Positions 24,163 through 34,013 of a DNA stretch of 64,000 bases are shown piece by piece. Made by a program: the position numbers and the translations under genes. Below the pieces are notes generated by a model, which was given only the letters and a program-made list of their open reading frames with translations, had not been told where the DNA came from and ran no database searches. Where the stretch lies: the NCBI GenBank assembly GCA_016705475.1, contig JADIYD010000003.1:1-64000 (forward strand), in the 5' to 3' direction. The stretch's first letter is position 1, and every line of letters starts with the position of its first letter. The DNA is from Betaproteobacteria bacterium (GTDB lineage Bacteria > Pseudomonadota > Gammaproteobacteria > Burkholderiales > Rhodocyclaceae).

Positions 24163-26333
24163 CCGAATCCGAAACCGGTCGGGTGGTCGAATTTGCCATC
24201 GGCGGCATGACCTGTGCCGCCTGCTCGGCACGGCTGGAGAAGGTGCTCAATCGCCAGGCCGGCATGCAGGCCAACGTCAATCTGGCGGCCGAGCGGGCGC
24301 GGGTCCGTTTGTCGGCAGCGGCCGATGAGGCTGCGGTGGTGGCCGCCGTCGCCAAGGCCGGGTTCTCGGCGGCACTTGTTGATGGGCAAACGCGCGAACG
24401 TGAAAAAGCGGCGAAATTGCTCGTCTACCGCAGCGAAATACGCCGTTTCTGGATTTCAGTGGCGCTGACCCTGCCGCTGGTCGGTCAGATGTTTTTCATG
24501 TTCGGCGAGCACGGTCACATGAACGAACTGCCGCGCTGGTTCCAGCTGGCGCTGGCGACGCCGGTGCAGTTCTGGATCGGCTGGCGCTTTTACGATGGCG
24601 CCTTCAAGTCGTTGCGTGGGGGCGGCGCCAACATGGATGTGCTGGTAGCGCTCGGGACGAGCATGGCCTGGGGCTTTTCGACCGTGGTAACGCTGTTCGG
24701 GCTCGACCAGCATGTCTATTTCGAAGGCGGCGCGGCGGTCATCACGCTGGTCCTGCTTGGCAAGTTGCTCGAAGCGCGGGCCAAGGCGCGGACCTCGGAG
24801 GCCATCGAGTCGCTTATCCGCCTGCAGCCGAAGACGGCGCGTGTCGAGCGCGATGGTCTGTGGATAGACATGCCGGTCGAAGCCTTGATGCCGGGCGATG
24901 TTTTTCTTGTTCGGCCGGGTGAAAGCGTGCCGGTCGATGGCGAGTTGATCGACGGCGAATCGAGTGTCAATGAGGCGATGCTGACCGGCGAGAGCATGCC
25001 GGTGGGGAAACGCGCCGGCGACAAGGTTTTTGCCGCGACGGCCAACGGCCAGGGTGCGATGCGCTGCCGGGCGACCGGCGTTGGCGAGCACACCCTGCTC
25101 GCCGGCATCATCCGCATGGTGGGCGAGGCGCAGGGTTCGAAGGCGCCGGTGCAGCGGCTGGCCGACCAGATTTCGGCTGTTTTCGTGCCGACGGTGTGCG
25201 TCATCGCGCTCCTCACCTTAGTCGGCTGGTGGTGGACCGCAGGCGATTTCGCCGAAGCGCTGGTCAATGCTGTTGCCGTGCTGGTCATCGCCTGCCCGTG
25301 CGCGCTCGGGCTGGCGACGCCGACGGCGATCATGGTTGGCACCGGGCAGGGCGCGCGTGCCGGCATCCTCGTCAAAAATGCCGAAGCGCTTGAACGGGCA
25401 GAGAAGATCACCGTGCTGGCGCTGGACAAGACCGGAACGCTGACCTGCGGAACGCCGCAAGTTACCGATGTCGTGACCTATGGCTTGGTGCGCGACGAAG
25501 CGCTCAGTCTGGCGGCGGCGCTTGAAGAGAATTCCGAGCATCCGTTGGCGCGGGCGATCGTTTCGGCGGCTGTTAGCGGCATTGCCACGGTCAACCGGAA
25601 AAAAGCGGCAAATTTCAAATCCTTGCCCGGGCATGGTGTCGAAGGCGAGGTCGATGGCCGGAGTTTGCGCCTTGGTTCGCCAAGCTGGCTGGGGCTGGCG
25701 GATGATCCGGCGGTGGCCGAGTTGCAGCGCGCCGGCAAGACGGTAGTGGTGTTGGCCGAAGGCGAGACAACGCTGGGGTTGTTTGCCGTGGCGGATGCAT
25801 TGCGACCAAGCTCGCGGGCGGCCGTTCAGCGGCTGCGCGAGCACGGTATCCGGGTGGTCATGTTGACCGGGGACAATGCGGCAACAGCCGCAGCCATCGC
25901 TGCCGAGGCCGGTATTGCCGAGTTTCGGGCCGGCGTTTTGCCGGGCGACAAGGCAGCGGCGATCAACGAATTGAAATCCGGCGGCGGTTTGGTGGCCATG
26001 GTCGGAGACGGCATCAACGATGCGCCAGCCCTCGCGGCGGCCGATGTCAGCTTTGCCATTGGCGCCGGTTCCGACGCGGCGGTAGAGGCGGCGGATTTGA
26101 CATTGATTCGTAGTGACCTGATGGGTGTAGTCGATGCTATTGCCCTATCGGCGGCCACTTTGGGGAAAATCCGGCAAAATCTTTTCTTTGCTTTCATCTA
26201 CAATGTGATGGGAATCCCGCTTGCTGCGCTGGGTTGGCTCAATCCGGTGGTGGCGGGGGCTGCGATGGCGATGAGTTCGGTGTCGGTTGTCTCGAACTCG
26301 CTGTTGTTGAAGCGCTGGCGGTCGGGGCGCTGA
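24159..26333 (+). CDS. Cu(+)-translocating P1B-type ATPase, with an in-frame dispersed repeat
   Basis: Inner-membrane metal pump of 724 residues. Domains in order: one HMA domain (GMTCAACSARLEK, 12-70), six to eight TM helices, TGES actuator motif, CPC at 379-381 (monovalent copper type), phosphorylation site DKTGT at D423, HP motif (EHPLA) and GDGINDAP. Between the HP loop and LPGHGVEG, residues about 475-487 (ATVNRKKAANFKS) are encoded by a dispersed-repeat copy, in a variable nucleotide-domain loop. It could be the CopA type or the CcoI type that serves cbb3 oxidase; FNR/HemN neighbours favour CcoI-like, but no oxidase gene is present here. Confidence 0.92.
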   Translation: MTESETGRVVEFAIGGMTCAACSARLEKVLNRQAGMQANVNLAAERARVRLSAAADEAAVVAAVAKAGFSAALVDGQTREREKAAKLLVYRSEIRRFWISVALTLPLVGQMFFMFGEHGHMNELPRWFQLALATPVQFWIGWRFYDGAFKSLRGGGANMDVLVALGTSMAWGFSTVVTLFGLDQHVYFEGGAAVITLVLLGKLLEARAKARTSEAIESLIRLQPKTARVERDGLWIDMPVEALMPGDVFLVRPGESVPVDGELIDGESSVNEAMLTGESMPVGKRAGDKVFAATANGQGAMRCRATGVGEHTLLAGIIRMVGEAQGSKAPVQRLADQISAVFVPTVCVIALLTLVGWWWTAGDFAEALVNAVAVLVIACPCALGLATPTAIMVGTGQGARAGILVKNAEALERAEKITVLALDKTGTLTCGTPQVTDVVTYGLVRDEALSLAAALEENSEHPLARAIVSAAVSGIATVNRKKAANFKSLPGHGVEGEVDGRSLRLGSPSWLGLADDPAVAELQRAGKTVVVLAEGETTLGLFAVADALRPSSRAAVQRLREHGIRVVMLTGDNAATAAAIAAEAGIAEFRAGVLPGDKAAAINELKSGGGLVAMVGDGINDAPALAAADVSFAIGAGSDAAVEAADLTLIRSDLMGVVDAIALSAATLGKIRQNLFFAFIYNVMGIPLAALGWLNPVVAGAAMAMSSVSVVSNSLLLKRWRSGR
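25583..25620 (-). repeat. Dispersed repeat, copy in the copper ATPase
   Basis: TGCCACGGTCAACCGG, AAAAAAGCGGCAAATTTC. In frame inside the ATPase, encoding ATVNRKKAANFK. Confidence 0.8.
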
Positions 26334-26358
26334 ACTCAAGCAGACGAAAAGGTTTTCG

Positions 26359-28116
26359 ATGGTCACTGGTGGCGACGGGACGAAGTGCGGCGAGGCTGGT
26401 GCCGGTAGCTCTGTCGCGTCCGACGGAAATCCGCTGGTACTGACGGAACGGGAAGCGATGTTCCGGACGACGATGGAGGCCGCTCAGGTTGGCATCTTTG
26501 TCCTGCAGGACCAGCGCTTCAAATACGTCAATCCTTATCTGACCGGTCTTTTCGGTTACAGTGCGGCTGAGATGCTCGATTGCATGGGGCCGCTCGATGT
26601 CGTTGCGCCTGAGCAGCATGCTTTTCTCATCGAGCAGATGCAGGCGCGGGCGGCCGGCGTTCCCGGGTACCAATACGAGATCAGTGCCTTGCGCAAGGAT
26701 GGTTCCGTGTTTCCGGTCATGATCTACGGTGCGCCGTCGATGTTCGATGGCCGACCGGCCTCGGTTGGTACGCTGGTCGACATTTCTTCACAGAAGGCTG
26801 CCGAACGGCGTATCCGCGAGCTGGCCGATTACGATGTTCTGACCGGCTTACCCAACCGTCGCCTGCTGCGCGAGCGCTTTGTCCAGTTGCTGGAGGCGGC
26901 CGAGCGGGACAAGTCAGAAATTGCCGTCATCTTTCTCGATCTCGATCACTTCAAAAGGGTCAACGACTCGCTCGGCCACAGTGTCGGTGACGAACTCCTG
27001 ATCGAAGTGGCACGCCGCCTCGACAGCGTGGTGCGCCGTATCGATACGCTGGCCCGCCTTGGCGGTGATGAGTTCATTTTCGCCATGCCGGGGTTCCATG
27101 CAGCGGCGGCGGCCGATGTGGCACGCCGCCTGATCGATGTCTTCTCCCGGCCATTCGAGGTGGCGGGGCATGAACTGACGGTGACCCCGTCACTCGGCAT
27201 CTGCATCCATCCGCATGACGGCAAGGATCTCGAAATACTGCTCAAGAACGCCGACACGGCCATGTACCGGGCCAAGGATATCGGCCGCAACACGTTTCAG
27301 TTTTATGCTACCGAGATGAACACGGCGACGCTCGACCGCCTGCTCATGGAAAGCAATCTGCGACGGGCGCTGACGCAGAAGGAATTCATTCTCCAGTATC
27401 AGCCGCTGGTCAATCTGGAAGATGGCCTGGTGATCGGTGTCGAGGCCCTGATTCGCTGGCAGCATCCCGAGCTCGGCATGATCATGCCGGACAAATTCAT
27501 CCACGTCGCAGAAGAAACCGGGCTGATCAACCCCATTGGCGATTGGGTGCTGTGTGAAGCCTGCCGCCAGGCCAAAGCCTGGTGCGATGAAGGGTTGTCG
27601 CCGGTGGTCATGGCCGTCAACGTAGCACCCGTTCAGTTCCGCCAGCCGGGCTTCGTCGAAATGGTCGCGGGCGCCCTGGCCGCCTCGGGTCTCGATGCCG
27701 CCCTGCTTGAGCTTGAACTGACCGAACGTACGGTGATGCACGATGCCGACATCAATCTGGGCACGCTGTCGGCGCTGCATCGCATGGGCGTTGAACTGTC
27801 GCTCGATGACTTCGGCACGGGCTACTCCTCGCTGGCCTATCTCAAGCGTTTTCCGGTCGGCAAGCTCAAGATCGACCGTTCCTTCGTCAACGACCTGGAA
27901 ACCGATCCTGATGACTGGGCGATTGCCTCGACCATCGTCAGCATGGGGCGCAGCCTGCGCATGACCGTCCTGGCTGAAGGCGTTGAAACTGGCGAACAGT
28001 TGGCGCAATTGCGTAAAATGGGCTGCAATATGGCGCAGGGCTACTATTTCAGCCGGCCGACGTCGGCCACCGGAATAGCCGAAATCCTGCGCCAGCAACC
28101 CTTCACGAACAGGTAA
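26359..28116 (+). CDS. PAS-GGDEF-EAL cyclic-di-GMP signalling protein
   Basis: A soluble protein of 585 residues. One PAS domain (about 35-150; FRTTMEAAQVGIFVLQDQRFKYVNP) is followed by a GGDEF domain with intact RLGGDEF at about 233-239 and by an EAL domain with VEALIRW (E362), NVAPVQFR and DDFGTGYSSL. Both catalytic motifs look complete, so it could make and break c-di-GMP, with PAS input setting the balance. No transmembrane segment is seen. Start ATG 26359 is 25 bases after the copper ATPase, and a copper chaperone gene follows 5 bases later, suggesting the copper genes and this regulator share a transcript. Confidence 0.92.
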   Translation: MVTGGDGTKCGEAGAGSSVASDGNPLVLTEREAMFRTTMEAAQVGIFVLQDQRFKYVNPYLTGLFGYSAAEMLDCMGPLDVVAPEQHAFLIEQMQARAAGVPGYQYEISALRKDGSVFPVMIYGAPSMFDGRPASVGTLVDISSQKAAERRIRELADYDVLTGLPNRRLLRERFVQLLEAAERDKSEIAVIFLDLDHFKRVNDSLGHSVGDELLIEVARRLDSVVRRIDTLARLGGDEFIFAMPGFHAAAAADVARRLIDVFSRPFEVAGHELTVTPSLGICIHPHDGKDLEILLKNADTAMYRAKDIGRNTFQFYATEMNTATLDRLLMESNLRRALTQKEFILQYQPLVNLEDGLVIGVEALIRWQHPELGMIMPDKFIHVAEETGLINPIGDWVLCEACRQAKAWCDEGLSPVVMAVNVAPVQFRQPGFVEMVAGALAASGLDAALLELELTERTVMHDADINLGTLSALHRMGVELSLDDFGTGYSSLAYLKRFPVGKLKIDRSFVNDLETDPDDWAIASTIVSMGRSLRMTVLAEGVETGEQLAQLRKMGCNMAQGYYFSRPTSATGIAEILRQQPFTNR

Positions 28117-28121
28117 ACGGC

Positions 28122-28328
28122 ATGGAAAATACGATCATCAAGGTCGGCGGCATGAGCTGCCAGGGCTGCGTCAAGAATATCAATGGCGTGCTCGGCGGGA
28201 TGGCCGGCGTGGTGAGCGCCGAGGTCTCGCTGGAAGCCGGTGAAGCCAAAGTGGCTTTCGACCCGCAGGCCGTGTCGCGCGATGCGCTGGTCGGGGCGAT
28301 TGAGGATGCCGGTTTCGACGCCGAATAA
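28122..28328 (+). CDS. Heavy-metal-associated (CopZ-like) copper chaperone
   Basis: A 68-residue HMA-domain protein with the metal site GMSCQGC (residues 9-15) and the ferredoxin-like fold pattern ending in AGFDAE. It would carry Cu(I) to the P1B ATPase encoded two genes upstream. The ATG at 28122 follows the GGDEF-EAL stop by five bases. Confidence 0.9.
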   Translation: MENTIIKVGGMSCQGCVKNINGVLGGMAGVVSAEVSLEAGEAKVAFDPQAVSRDALVGAIEDAGFDAE

Positions 28329-28363
28329 AAGTCAAACAACAATAGTATTTCGAGAGAACAGCC

Positions 28364-29410
28364 GTGCCCCAAGAAAAAATCAGATTGACCCAGCTGTCCC
28401 ATGGTGGCGGCTGCGGATGCAAAATTGCGCCTGCCGTCCTGCAGCAAATTCTCGCCGGTGCCCCGTCGGGCATCATCCCGCCGCAACTGCTGGTCGGCAC
28501 CGAAACCTGCGACGATGCTGCGGTCTACCAGATCAACGCGCAGCAGGCGATTGTCGCGACGACCGACTTCTTCATGCCCATCGTCGATGATCCCTACGAT
28601 TTCGGTCGTATCGCGGCCACCAATGCCATTTCCGATGTCTACGCCATGGGCGGCACGCCCCTCTTCGCGCTGGCCATTGTCGGCATGCCGGTCAACACCC
28701 TGCCGCTGGAAACCATCGGCAAGATTCTGCAGGGTGGCGAAGCCGTCTGTCGCGCTGCCTGTATTCCGATTGCCGGCGGCCATACCATCGACTCGGTCGA
28801 GCCGATCTATGGGCTGGTTGCCATCGGCATCGTCAATCCGGCCCACCTCAAGCGCAACTCGGGCGCCAAGCCGGGTGACAAGCTGATTCTCGGCAAGCAA
28901 CTGGGGGTTGGCGTCTATAGCGCCGCACTGAAGAAGGATCAGCTCCACGCCAGTGATTACGAGGCGATGATCGACACCACGACCCAGCTGAATACGCCGG
29001 GGCCGATGCTGGCCTGTCTGGATGGCGTCCATGCCGTCACCGATGTCACCGGTTTCGGGTTGGCTGGCCACCTCATGGAAGTCTGCAAGGGCAGCAAGGT
29101 GCGCGCCACGGTTAATTACGCAGACTTGCCCGTGCTTGCCCGTGCCCGCGAGTTTATCGATGCGGGTTACTTGACCGGCGCCTCGGGTCGAAACTGGGCC
29201 AGCTACGGTGAAGGGATCAGTCTTGCGGTCGACCTCGAAAAAACGGCAAAAACGCTGCTCACCGACCCGCAAACCTCGGGCGGCCTGCTCGTATCCTGCA
29301 CCCCCGATACGGTGACCGAAGTTCTTTCGCTATTTTTGCAGCAGGGTTTCTCACACGTGTCGGTCATTGGCGAGATCACCGACGGCGAGCCGGGTATCGA
29401 CGTTATTTGA
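28364..29410 (+). CDS. selD: Selenide, water dikinase
   Basis: Makes selenophosphate from selenide and ATP for selenocysteine and selenouridine. The protein has 348 residues: GGGCGCK with catalytic Cys (C17 region; a Cys not a Sec codon), ETCDDAAVY, FFMPIVDDPYDFGRIAATNA, GGHTID and DPQTSGGLL. The GTG start at 28364 fits the conserved N-terminus. Near 29224-29250 the DNA (GCGGTCGACCTCGAAAAAAC) strongly resembles the dispersed repeat, in a loop of variable sequence. No SelA, SelB or SelU gene is in the window. Confidence 0.93.
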   Translation: MPQEKIRLTQLSHGGGCGCKIAPAVLQQILAGAPSGIIPPQLLVGTETCDDAAVYQINAQQAIVATTDFFMPIVDDPYDFGRIAATNAISDVYAMGGTPLFALAIVGMPVNTLPLETIGKILQGGEAVCRAACIPIAGGHTIDSVEPIYGLVAIGIVNPAHLKRNSGAKPGDKLILGKQLGVGVYSAALKKDQLHASDYEAMIDTTTQLNTPGPMLACLDGVHAVTDVTGFGLAGHLMEVCKGSKVRATVNYADLPVLARAREFIDAGYLTGASGRNWASYGEGISLAVDLEKTAKTLLTDPQTSGGLLVSCTPDTVTEVLSLFLQQGFSHVSVIGEITDGEPGIDVI

Positions 29411-29461
29411 GGGCGTCGTGCAGACGGTGACCTATAGTCGGCCGGTCGGCCGGGTCGTGGT

Positions 29462-32237
29462 TCAGCGCCTCTTCTTCTCCAGCCAGCGAAGTAGCGTGGC
29501 GTAGAGGAGGTCTGGCTCGACGGGCTTGGCGATGAAGTCGTTCATGCCGGCTGCCAGGCACTTCTGCCTGTCCTCTTCAAATACGTTGGCGGTCATGGCC
29601 AGAATCGGGGTGTGCGCCAGATTGCTGTTGGCGCGAATCAGTCGCGTTGCGGCCAGGCCATCCATTTCCGGCATTTGCATGTCCATCAGGATGATATCGT
29701 AGCCTTCAAGCATGGCCATTTCGACGGCCTGGAGGCCGTTTCCGGCACAGTCGACGACGAAACCGAGCGGTTCGACCATGAGTTCGCGGGCGACCTCCTG
29801 ATTGATGTAGTCATCTTCGGCCAGGAGAATTCGCGTGCCGGCAAAGAGCTCACGGAGGCGCTGCTCGGGACGGTTGTCGCTTGCCGGGCTGATGGGTGCA
29901 GGCTCGGCTTTATCGGACCCGCTATGCTCGAAGGAGAGCATAAAGGCAAATTCGCTGCCGGCCCCAGGGGTGCTTTCAATGCTGATTTCGCCGCCCATGA
30001 GGCGGGCAAGTCGCTGGCTGATCGCCAGTCCAAGGCCAGTGCCGCCATATTTTCGGGTTGTCGAGCCATCGGCTTGCTCAAACGTCGAGAACAGCCTGCC
30101 TTGTGTTTCAGGGGGAATGCCGATGCCGGTATCGATGATGGCAAAGCGGATAGTGCAGCTGCTTTCGTCGTTCGACAATTGCCGCGCCTGAATCGTGACC
30201 ATGCCACGATCGGTAAACTTGATGGCGTTGCTGACGAGATTGAGCAGTATCTGTTGCAGGCGCATCGGGTCGCCGACAAGCGGCATGGCGGCGATACTCT
30301 CCTCTGCGTCACAGCGTAGTTCCAGATCCTTTGCCGTTGCCTGATCCTGGAAAAGACTGAGGATATTGCTGAACAGGTTGCCAACCTTGAACTCGGTACG
30401 CTCAAGCGTGAGCTTTTCTGCCTCGATCTTGGACAGGTCGAGTATGTCGTTCAGCAACTGAAGCAGGTGATGGGCAGATGTCCCGATTTTGTCGAGACGC
30501 CCGCGTTGGATGGGGTCGTCGTTATGGCGAGCGACGATGTGCGTCAGCCCGATGATGGCATTCATCGGTGTTCTCAATTCGTGGCTCATGTTGGCGAGGA
30601 ACATGCTCTTGGCGCGGTTGGCCGATTCGGCAGCCTCCTTGGCAATGGCAAGCGCCGAAGTACGTTCGGCGACAAGTTCTTCTAGATGATCTCGGTGGTG
30701 AGTCAGCTCCATTTCGCTACGCTTGCGAGCCGTGATATCGCGCGACAGTACGATGAATCGGGGGTTTTCGTCTTGGCCAGGCTTGCGTGCAGTAGACAAC
30801 TCGAACCAGGCATCCCCCTGTGGCAGGGTAAGATGGATCTGCTGGCCATAACTTGTACCGTCGGCTTTTGCCTTGCGCAATGCAGCGAGAACAGTGCTGG
30901 CGGCCTCGGTGGGCAGGATATCGGTAACTGTTCGACCAAGCAGCGTTTCACGGCTGCTCATCAGGAGGTCCGGATTGGCTGCCCAGACATTCAGATAGCG
31001 GCCCTCGTCATCCACTTCGAAAAGCAGATCGGGGATGGCGCGCAGTGTCGTGTCGAGGTCGGCAGTTCTCTCCGCGACGAGCTTTTCCAGGCTGTCGTGC
31101 GTCAGTGCGATGTTTTCAGCCATGTGGTTGAACGCGCCGGACAGGGCATTTATTTCAACGATGCCACCGGTGGTCGGAATCGGGGCCCGCGCCGAATAGT
31201 CGCCTTGCCCCAGGCGGGACGCCGTAGCGCCGAGCACATTGAGCGGTCGCGCCAGGCGCAGGGCCAGCGGCCAAATCAAGGCCATGGCGATGATGGTCAG
31301 CAGCAGTCCGGCGGCCAGCAAGCGTTGAGCATCATCCTGCAGTTGAACCATTGCCTCCTCGACCAGCAGTGACAGGCGGAGAGTCCAGCCCTTGCTGCCA
31401 CCCAGCGAGATATGCCGGTAGACGACCAATAGTTCGCGGCCTCTGGCATCGCGTTCAATGAGCGACCCTTCGAATCCGCTTGGCAACTGGCTGTAAAAGC
31501 GGACCTGGCTGCTCGGTTCAGTCCGCGGGGGGTACTGGGCGATCAGCACGCCCTCGTTGTCGAACAGCTCTGTGCTCCCTTGCATGCCGCTTCCGGAGCC
31601 GGAAAACTGCGACTGGTCCAAGAGCAGCGAGTGGGATTCAATCAGGACAAAGAGCAGCCCGACCAGTTCGCTGTTCGGATAGCCTTCTTTATCCGGCGCG
31701 CGAATCTGGCGAATGATGGCCAGTGTCCGGCCCTGCTTGCCGTTGAACTCCTCGACCATTTCGTGGACGCCGGATCGACTCGCTCTGGCGAGCAGATCCC
31801 CGTCGCTGAATGCACGCCCGAGGTCGGCCTTGTCACTGGAAGCGACAATCTGCCCGCTCGTCGGGAGAATGATCTGCATGGCCTGATAGCGGTCCGGGTA
31901 GGCACGTTGTGTTCGCTGAAAAACCCGTTCGAAATTGGCCTGGATCAGGTCCGGGTTCAGCCGTTTGAAATTGAGCAGTTGCTCGGCGATGACCTTGTTT
32001 TCGGCGATGACCAGGAGGTCGCCACGCCGCTCGATGAGGGAGTCATTCAGGTTGGCGCGCTCGCGGTCTGCCACAACCTCCTGAATACGCGTTGCCTCGG
32101 CCAGCTTTCTCTGGCTCGCGCCTTGTAGCCCCAGGGCGGGCAAGCCGTAGAACCAGAGCATGAACAAGGCACCCATGGCAACCTAGGAAGAGCGTTGCAA
32201 AATAGGCGGCAATGCGATGGGCGAACGATCGCGTCAT
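29462..32237 (-). CDS. Hybrid sensor histidine kinase (double Cache, HAMP, PAS, HisKA, REC), with a frameshift near 32190
   Basis: Membrane-bound hybrid kinase of about 924 residues. Order: TM1, periplasmic Cache-type sensor, TM2, HAMP (about 300-355), PAS (about 375-490), HisKA with SHELRTPMNAI, HATPase with DTGIGIPPE and GGTGLGLAIS, and a receiver domain with DMQMPEMDG. The open frame from 32176 lacks a sensible N-terminus; the minus-strand segment from 32237 (MTRSFAHRIAAYFATLFLG) is in another frame and joins after removing one base. Its start lies 21 bases after a solute-binding-protein gene, so that protein may feed its signal to the kinase. Confidence 0.88.
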
Positions 32238-32258
32238 GGCGTCAGCAAGGGCCGTGCT

Positions 32259-33359
32259 TCAGGGCACATAGTCGAAAGTGTCGAGCTCGTAGCGCCGCGG
32301 TTCGCCCACGACTTTGCTCAGCCCGTCGTAGGACAGGGCGGTCGCTATGTTTTCCCATTGTCCATTTTCGGGAAGCTTTCCCTTTTCTTTCAGGAAGCGG
32401 AATTCGCTTTGCAGTGGGGGGCTGCCGGCAGGGTAGAGAATGACAGGTGCCGATGGGATATTCAGAATTTCACGTCGCGTAATCGCCATGACCTGATTGA
32501 CGGGGACTTCCGTTGCCAGGGCAGAGAAGGCGCGCCCGTCGGCAATGGCCCAGTTGGCCGCCATTTCGAGATTTTTCTGGCTGCGGCGCATCCATTCGAT
32601 GGCGCGAACGTAGCCTGCAATGAGAACGCGTGCCGATTCGGGCGAGCGTTTCTCAAAGGCCTTGCTGATCACGAAATAATCCGAGCTCAGGCCGCGAAAG
32701 ACGGTGCGGTTTTTGGCGTTGCGGGCCAGGGCAGCAGTGGGGGCAGGCTCCCAGGCGGCAAAGGCGTCGATCTTGCCGGCCTCCAGAGCATCAGGCATCT
32801 GGTCGACCGGCAAGGGAACGAGGGTGATGTCAGCCTCGCTCAGGCCAGCCGAACGCAAGCCCTGAAGCAGGGTGTGATGCGCGCTGGAGGTGTCAACATA
32901 GGCGATGCGTTTGCCGGCCAGATTGCGAACCTGAATTTCACCCTTGGCGACGATCGACGTCGAGGTCTGCTTGACCAGGCCGACGATCCAGACATCACCT
33001 CGTGAAGCGGCCAGAATGGTCGGCACATCGCCAATCAGCCCGGCCTCGAGACGCTGATCGGCAAGCAAGGGGATCATGTCGGCGCCACGCCGGAAGGGGT
33101 GACTGCGCAACGGGGTGCCGAGTTTGGTCAGCGCCTCGTTCATCAAGCGGTCATGGCGCATAACGGCACTGATGACGCCGGAGGGATAGCCATGCGGCTG
33201 CGTGCCAAGGTCGATGGCAGGGGACGCCGGCGTAAGGCCATACTGCTCGACATAATCCGCGCTCAGAGCGGCGGTGGACAGCAGCAAAGCCGGCAACAGA
33301 AAGGCCAGCGAAAAGAAGTGTCTCGCTCGAATGACTGGTGTCTCGTTCACGGTCTTCAC
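32259..33359 (-). CDS. Periplasmic ABC-type solute-binding protein paired with a kinase
   Basis: A 366-residue binding protein of the NMT1/SsuA/PhnD-like group. Signal peptide near residues 12-34 (FFSLAFLLPALLLSTAALSA). Conserved-looking stretches include LIGDVPTILAASRGDVWIVG, VRNLAGKRIAYVDTSSAHHTLLQGLRSAGL and KIDAFAAWEPAPT, as in proteins that bind sulfonates, nitrate or related anions. No permease or ATPase gene is next to it; the nearest gene is a hybrid kinase 21 bases downstream. A sensing role rather than transport is inferred. Confidence 0.82.
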   Translation of the reverse strand: MKTVNETPVIRARHFFSLAFLLPALLLSTAALSADYVEQYGLTPASPAIDLGTQPHGYPSGVISAVMRHDRLMNEALTKLGTPLRSHPFRRGADMIPLLADQRLEAGLIGDVPTILAASRGDVWIVGLVKQTSTSIVAKGEIQVRNLAGKRIAYVDTSSAHHTLLQGLRSAGLSEADITLVPLPVDQMPDALEAGKIDAFAAWEPAPTAALARNAKNRTVFRGLSSDYFVISKAFEKRSPESARVLIAGYVRAIEWMRRSQKNLEMAANWAIADGRAFSALATEVPVNQVMAITRREILNIPSAPVILYPAGSPPLQSEFRFLKEKGKLPENGQWENIATALSYDGLSKVVGEPRRYELDTFDYVP

Positions 33360-33503
33360 TCAGGATTTTGCACGGCTTATTTTTTCAGTCGCCCACTTTC
33401 TCAGGATAGCTCAAAAATGGCGAATAGCGCGCCTAAGCGTGGCAAATCCGGTGTTTTTGGTAATGTTATTAGACTGCTCTGGCGATAGTCCCGCCAAAGG
33501 CTT

Positions 33504-33541
33504 CTTCTGCGGTCAACCGGGAAAAACGGCCAAAAATGAAA
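33504..33541 (-). repeat. Dispersed repeat copy, 3' of bfd
   Basis: TTCTGCGGTCAACCGG, GAAAAACGGCCAAAAATG. It lies in the gap between bfd and the solute-binding-protein gene. Confidence 0.8.
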
Positions 33542-33600
33542 CGGGCTATCGGGCGCATTCGTGGCGTCCGGGATATGTGGTCTGGCCCGGGGGCCTGGTC

Positions 33601-33804
33601 TCAGGCGGCGAGCGAAACGCAGTCGCTGGCGCGGGCGGCGCAGTGATGGGCTTCCTTGAGGCATTCTCGTGCGCACGATGCGCAGCGGCCGCAGTCTGCG
33701 GTCACCCCGAGGTCGCGTCGGAGATCGCGCAAGGTTCGGGCGCCGCCTTGCGCGGCTTCTTGAATCTGTCGGTCAGTGACGGCTTTGCAGACGCAGACGT
33801 ACAT
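33601..33804 (-). CDS. bfd: Bacterioferritin-associated ferredoxin
   Basis: A 67-residue [2Fe-2S] protein with ligands C4, C6, C38 and C41 (CVC...CGRC). Bfd reduces the ferric core of bacterioferritin so that iron is released during starvation. Two Fur-like boxes lie directly upstream, and two bacterioferritin genes are nearby in the same direction, which fits the role. Confidence 0.9.
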   Translation of the reverse strand: MYVCVCKAVTDRQIQEAAQGGARTLRDLRRDLGVTADCGRCASCARECLKEAHHCAARASDCVSLAA

Positions 33805-33825
33805 GAACTGCTCCTGATTGATACG

Positions 33826-33867
33826 TGAGAATAATTCTCATCTTATGTTATTGAGAATTATTGTCAA
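33826..33867 (-). promoter_or_regulatory. Two Fur-like boxes upstream of bfd
   Basis: GAGAATAATTCTCAT (33827-33841) and TTATTGAGAATTATTG (33849-33864) are AT-rich palindromes close to the GATAATGATAATC-type Fur box. They sit 23-60 bases before bfd, so bfd is probably induced by iron starvation. Confidence 0.7.
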
Positions 33868-33961
33868 CAACTGGTTTGGCCTGTGAGGTTTGCGACAAGT
33901 AGCTACCGCCATTCAAGCATGGAGCAAGTCACGAGCCAGCCTGGCCAAAGCTGGACGGAAA

Positions 33962-33992
33962 CGAAAAAGCCGCAGACAGGCTGCGGCTTTTG
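33962..33992 (-). terminator. Rho-independent terminator of the bacterioferritin operon
   Basis: Stem AAAAGCCGCAG/CTGCGGCTTTT (33964-33974, 33981-33991), followed on the minus strand by TTTCG. It lies 22 bases after the stop of the second bacterioferritin gene. Confidence 0.85.
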
Positions 33993-34013
33993 GGTGGAGC
34001 AGGCAGAGCGGCC

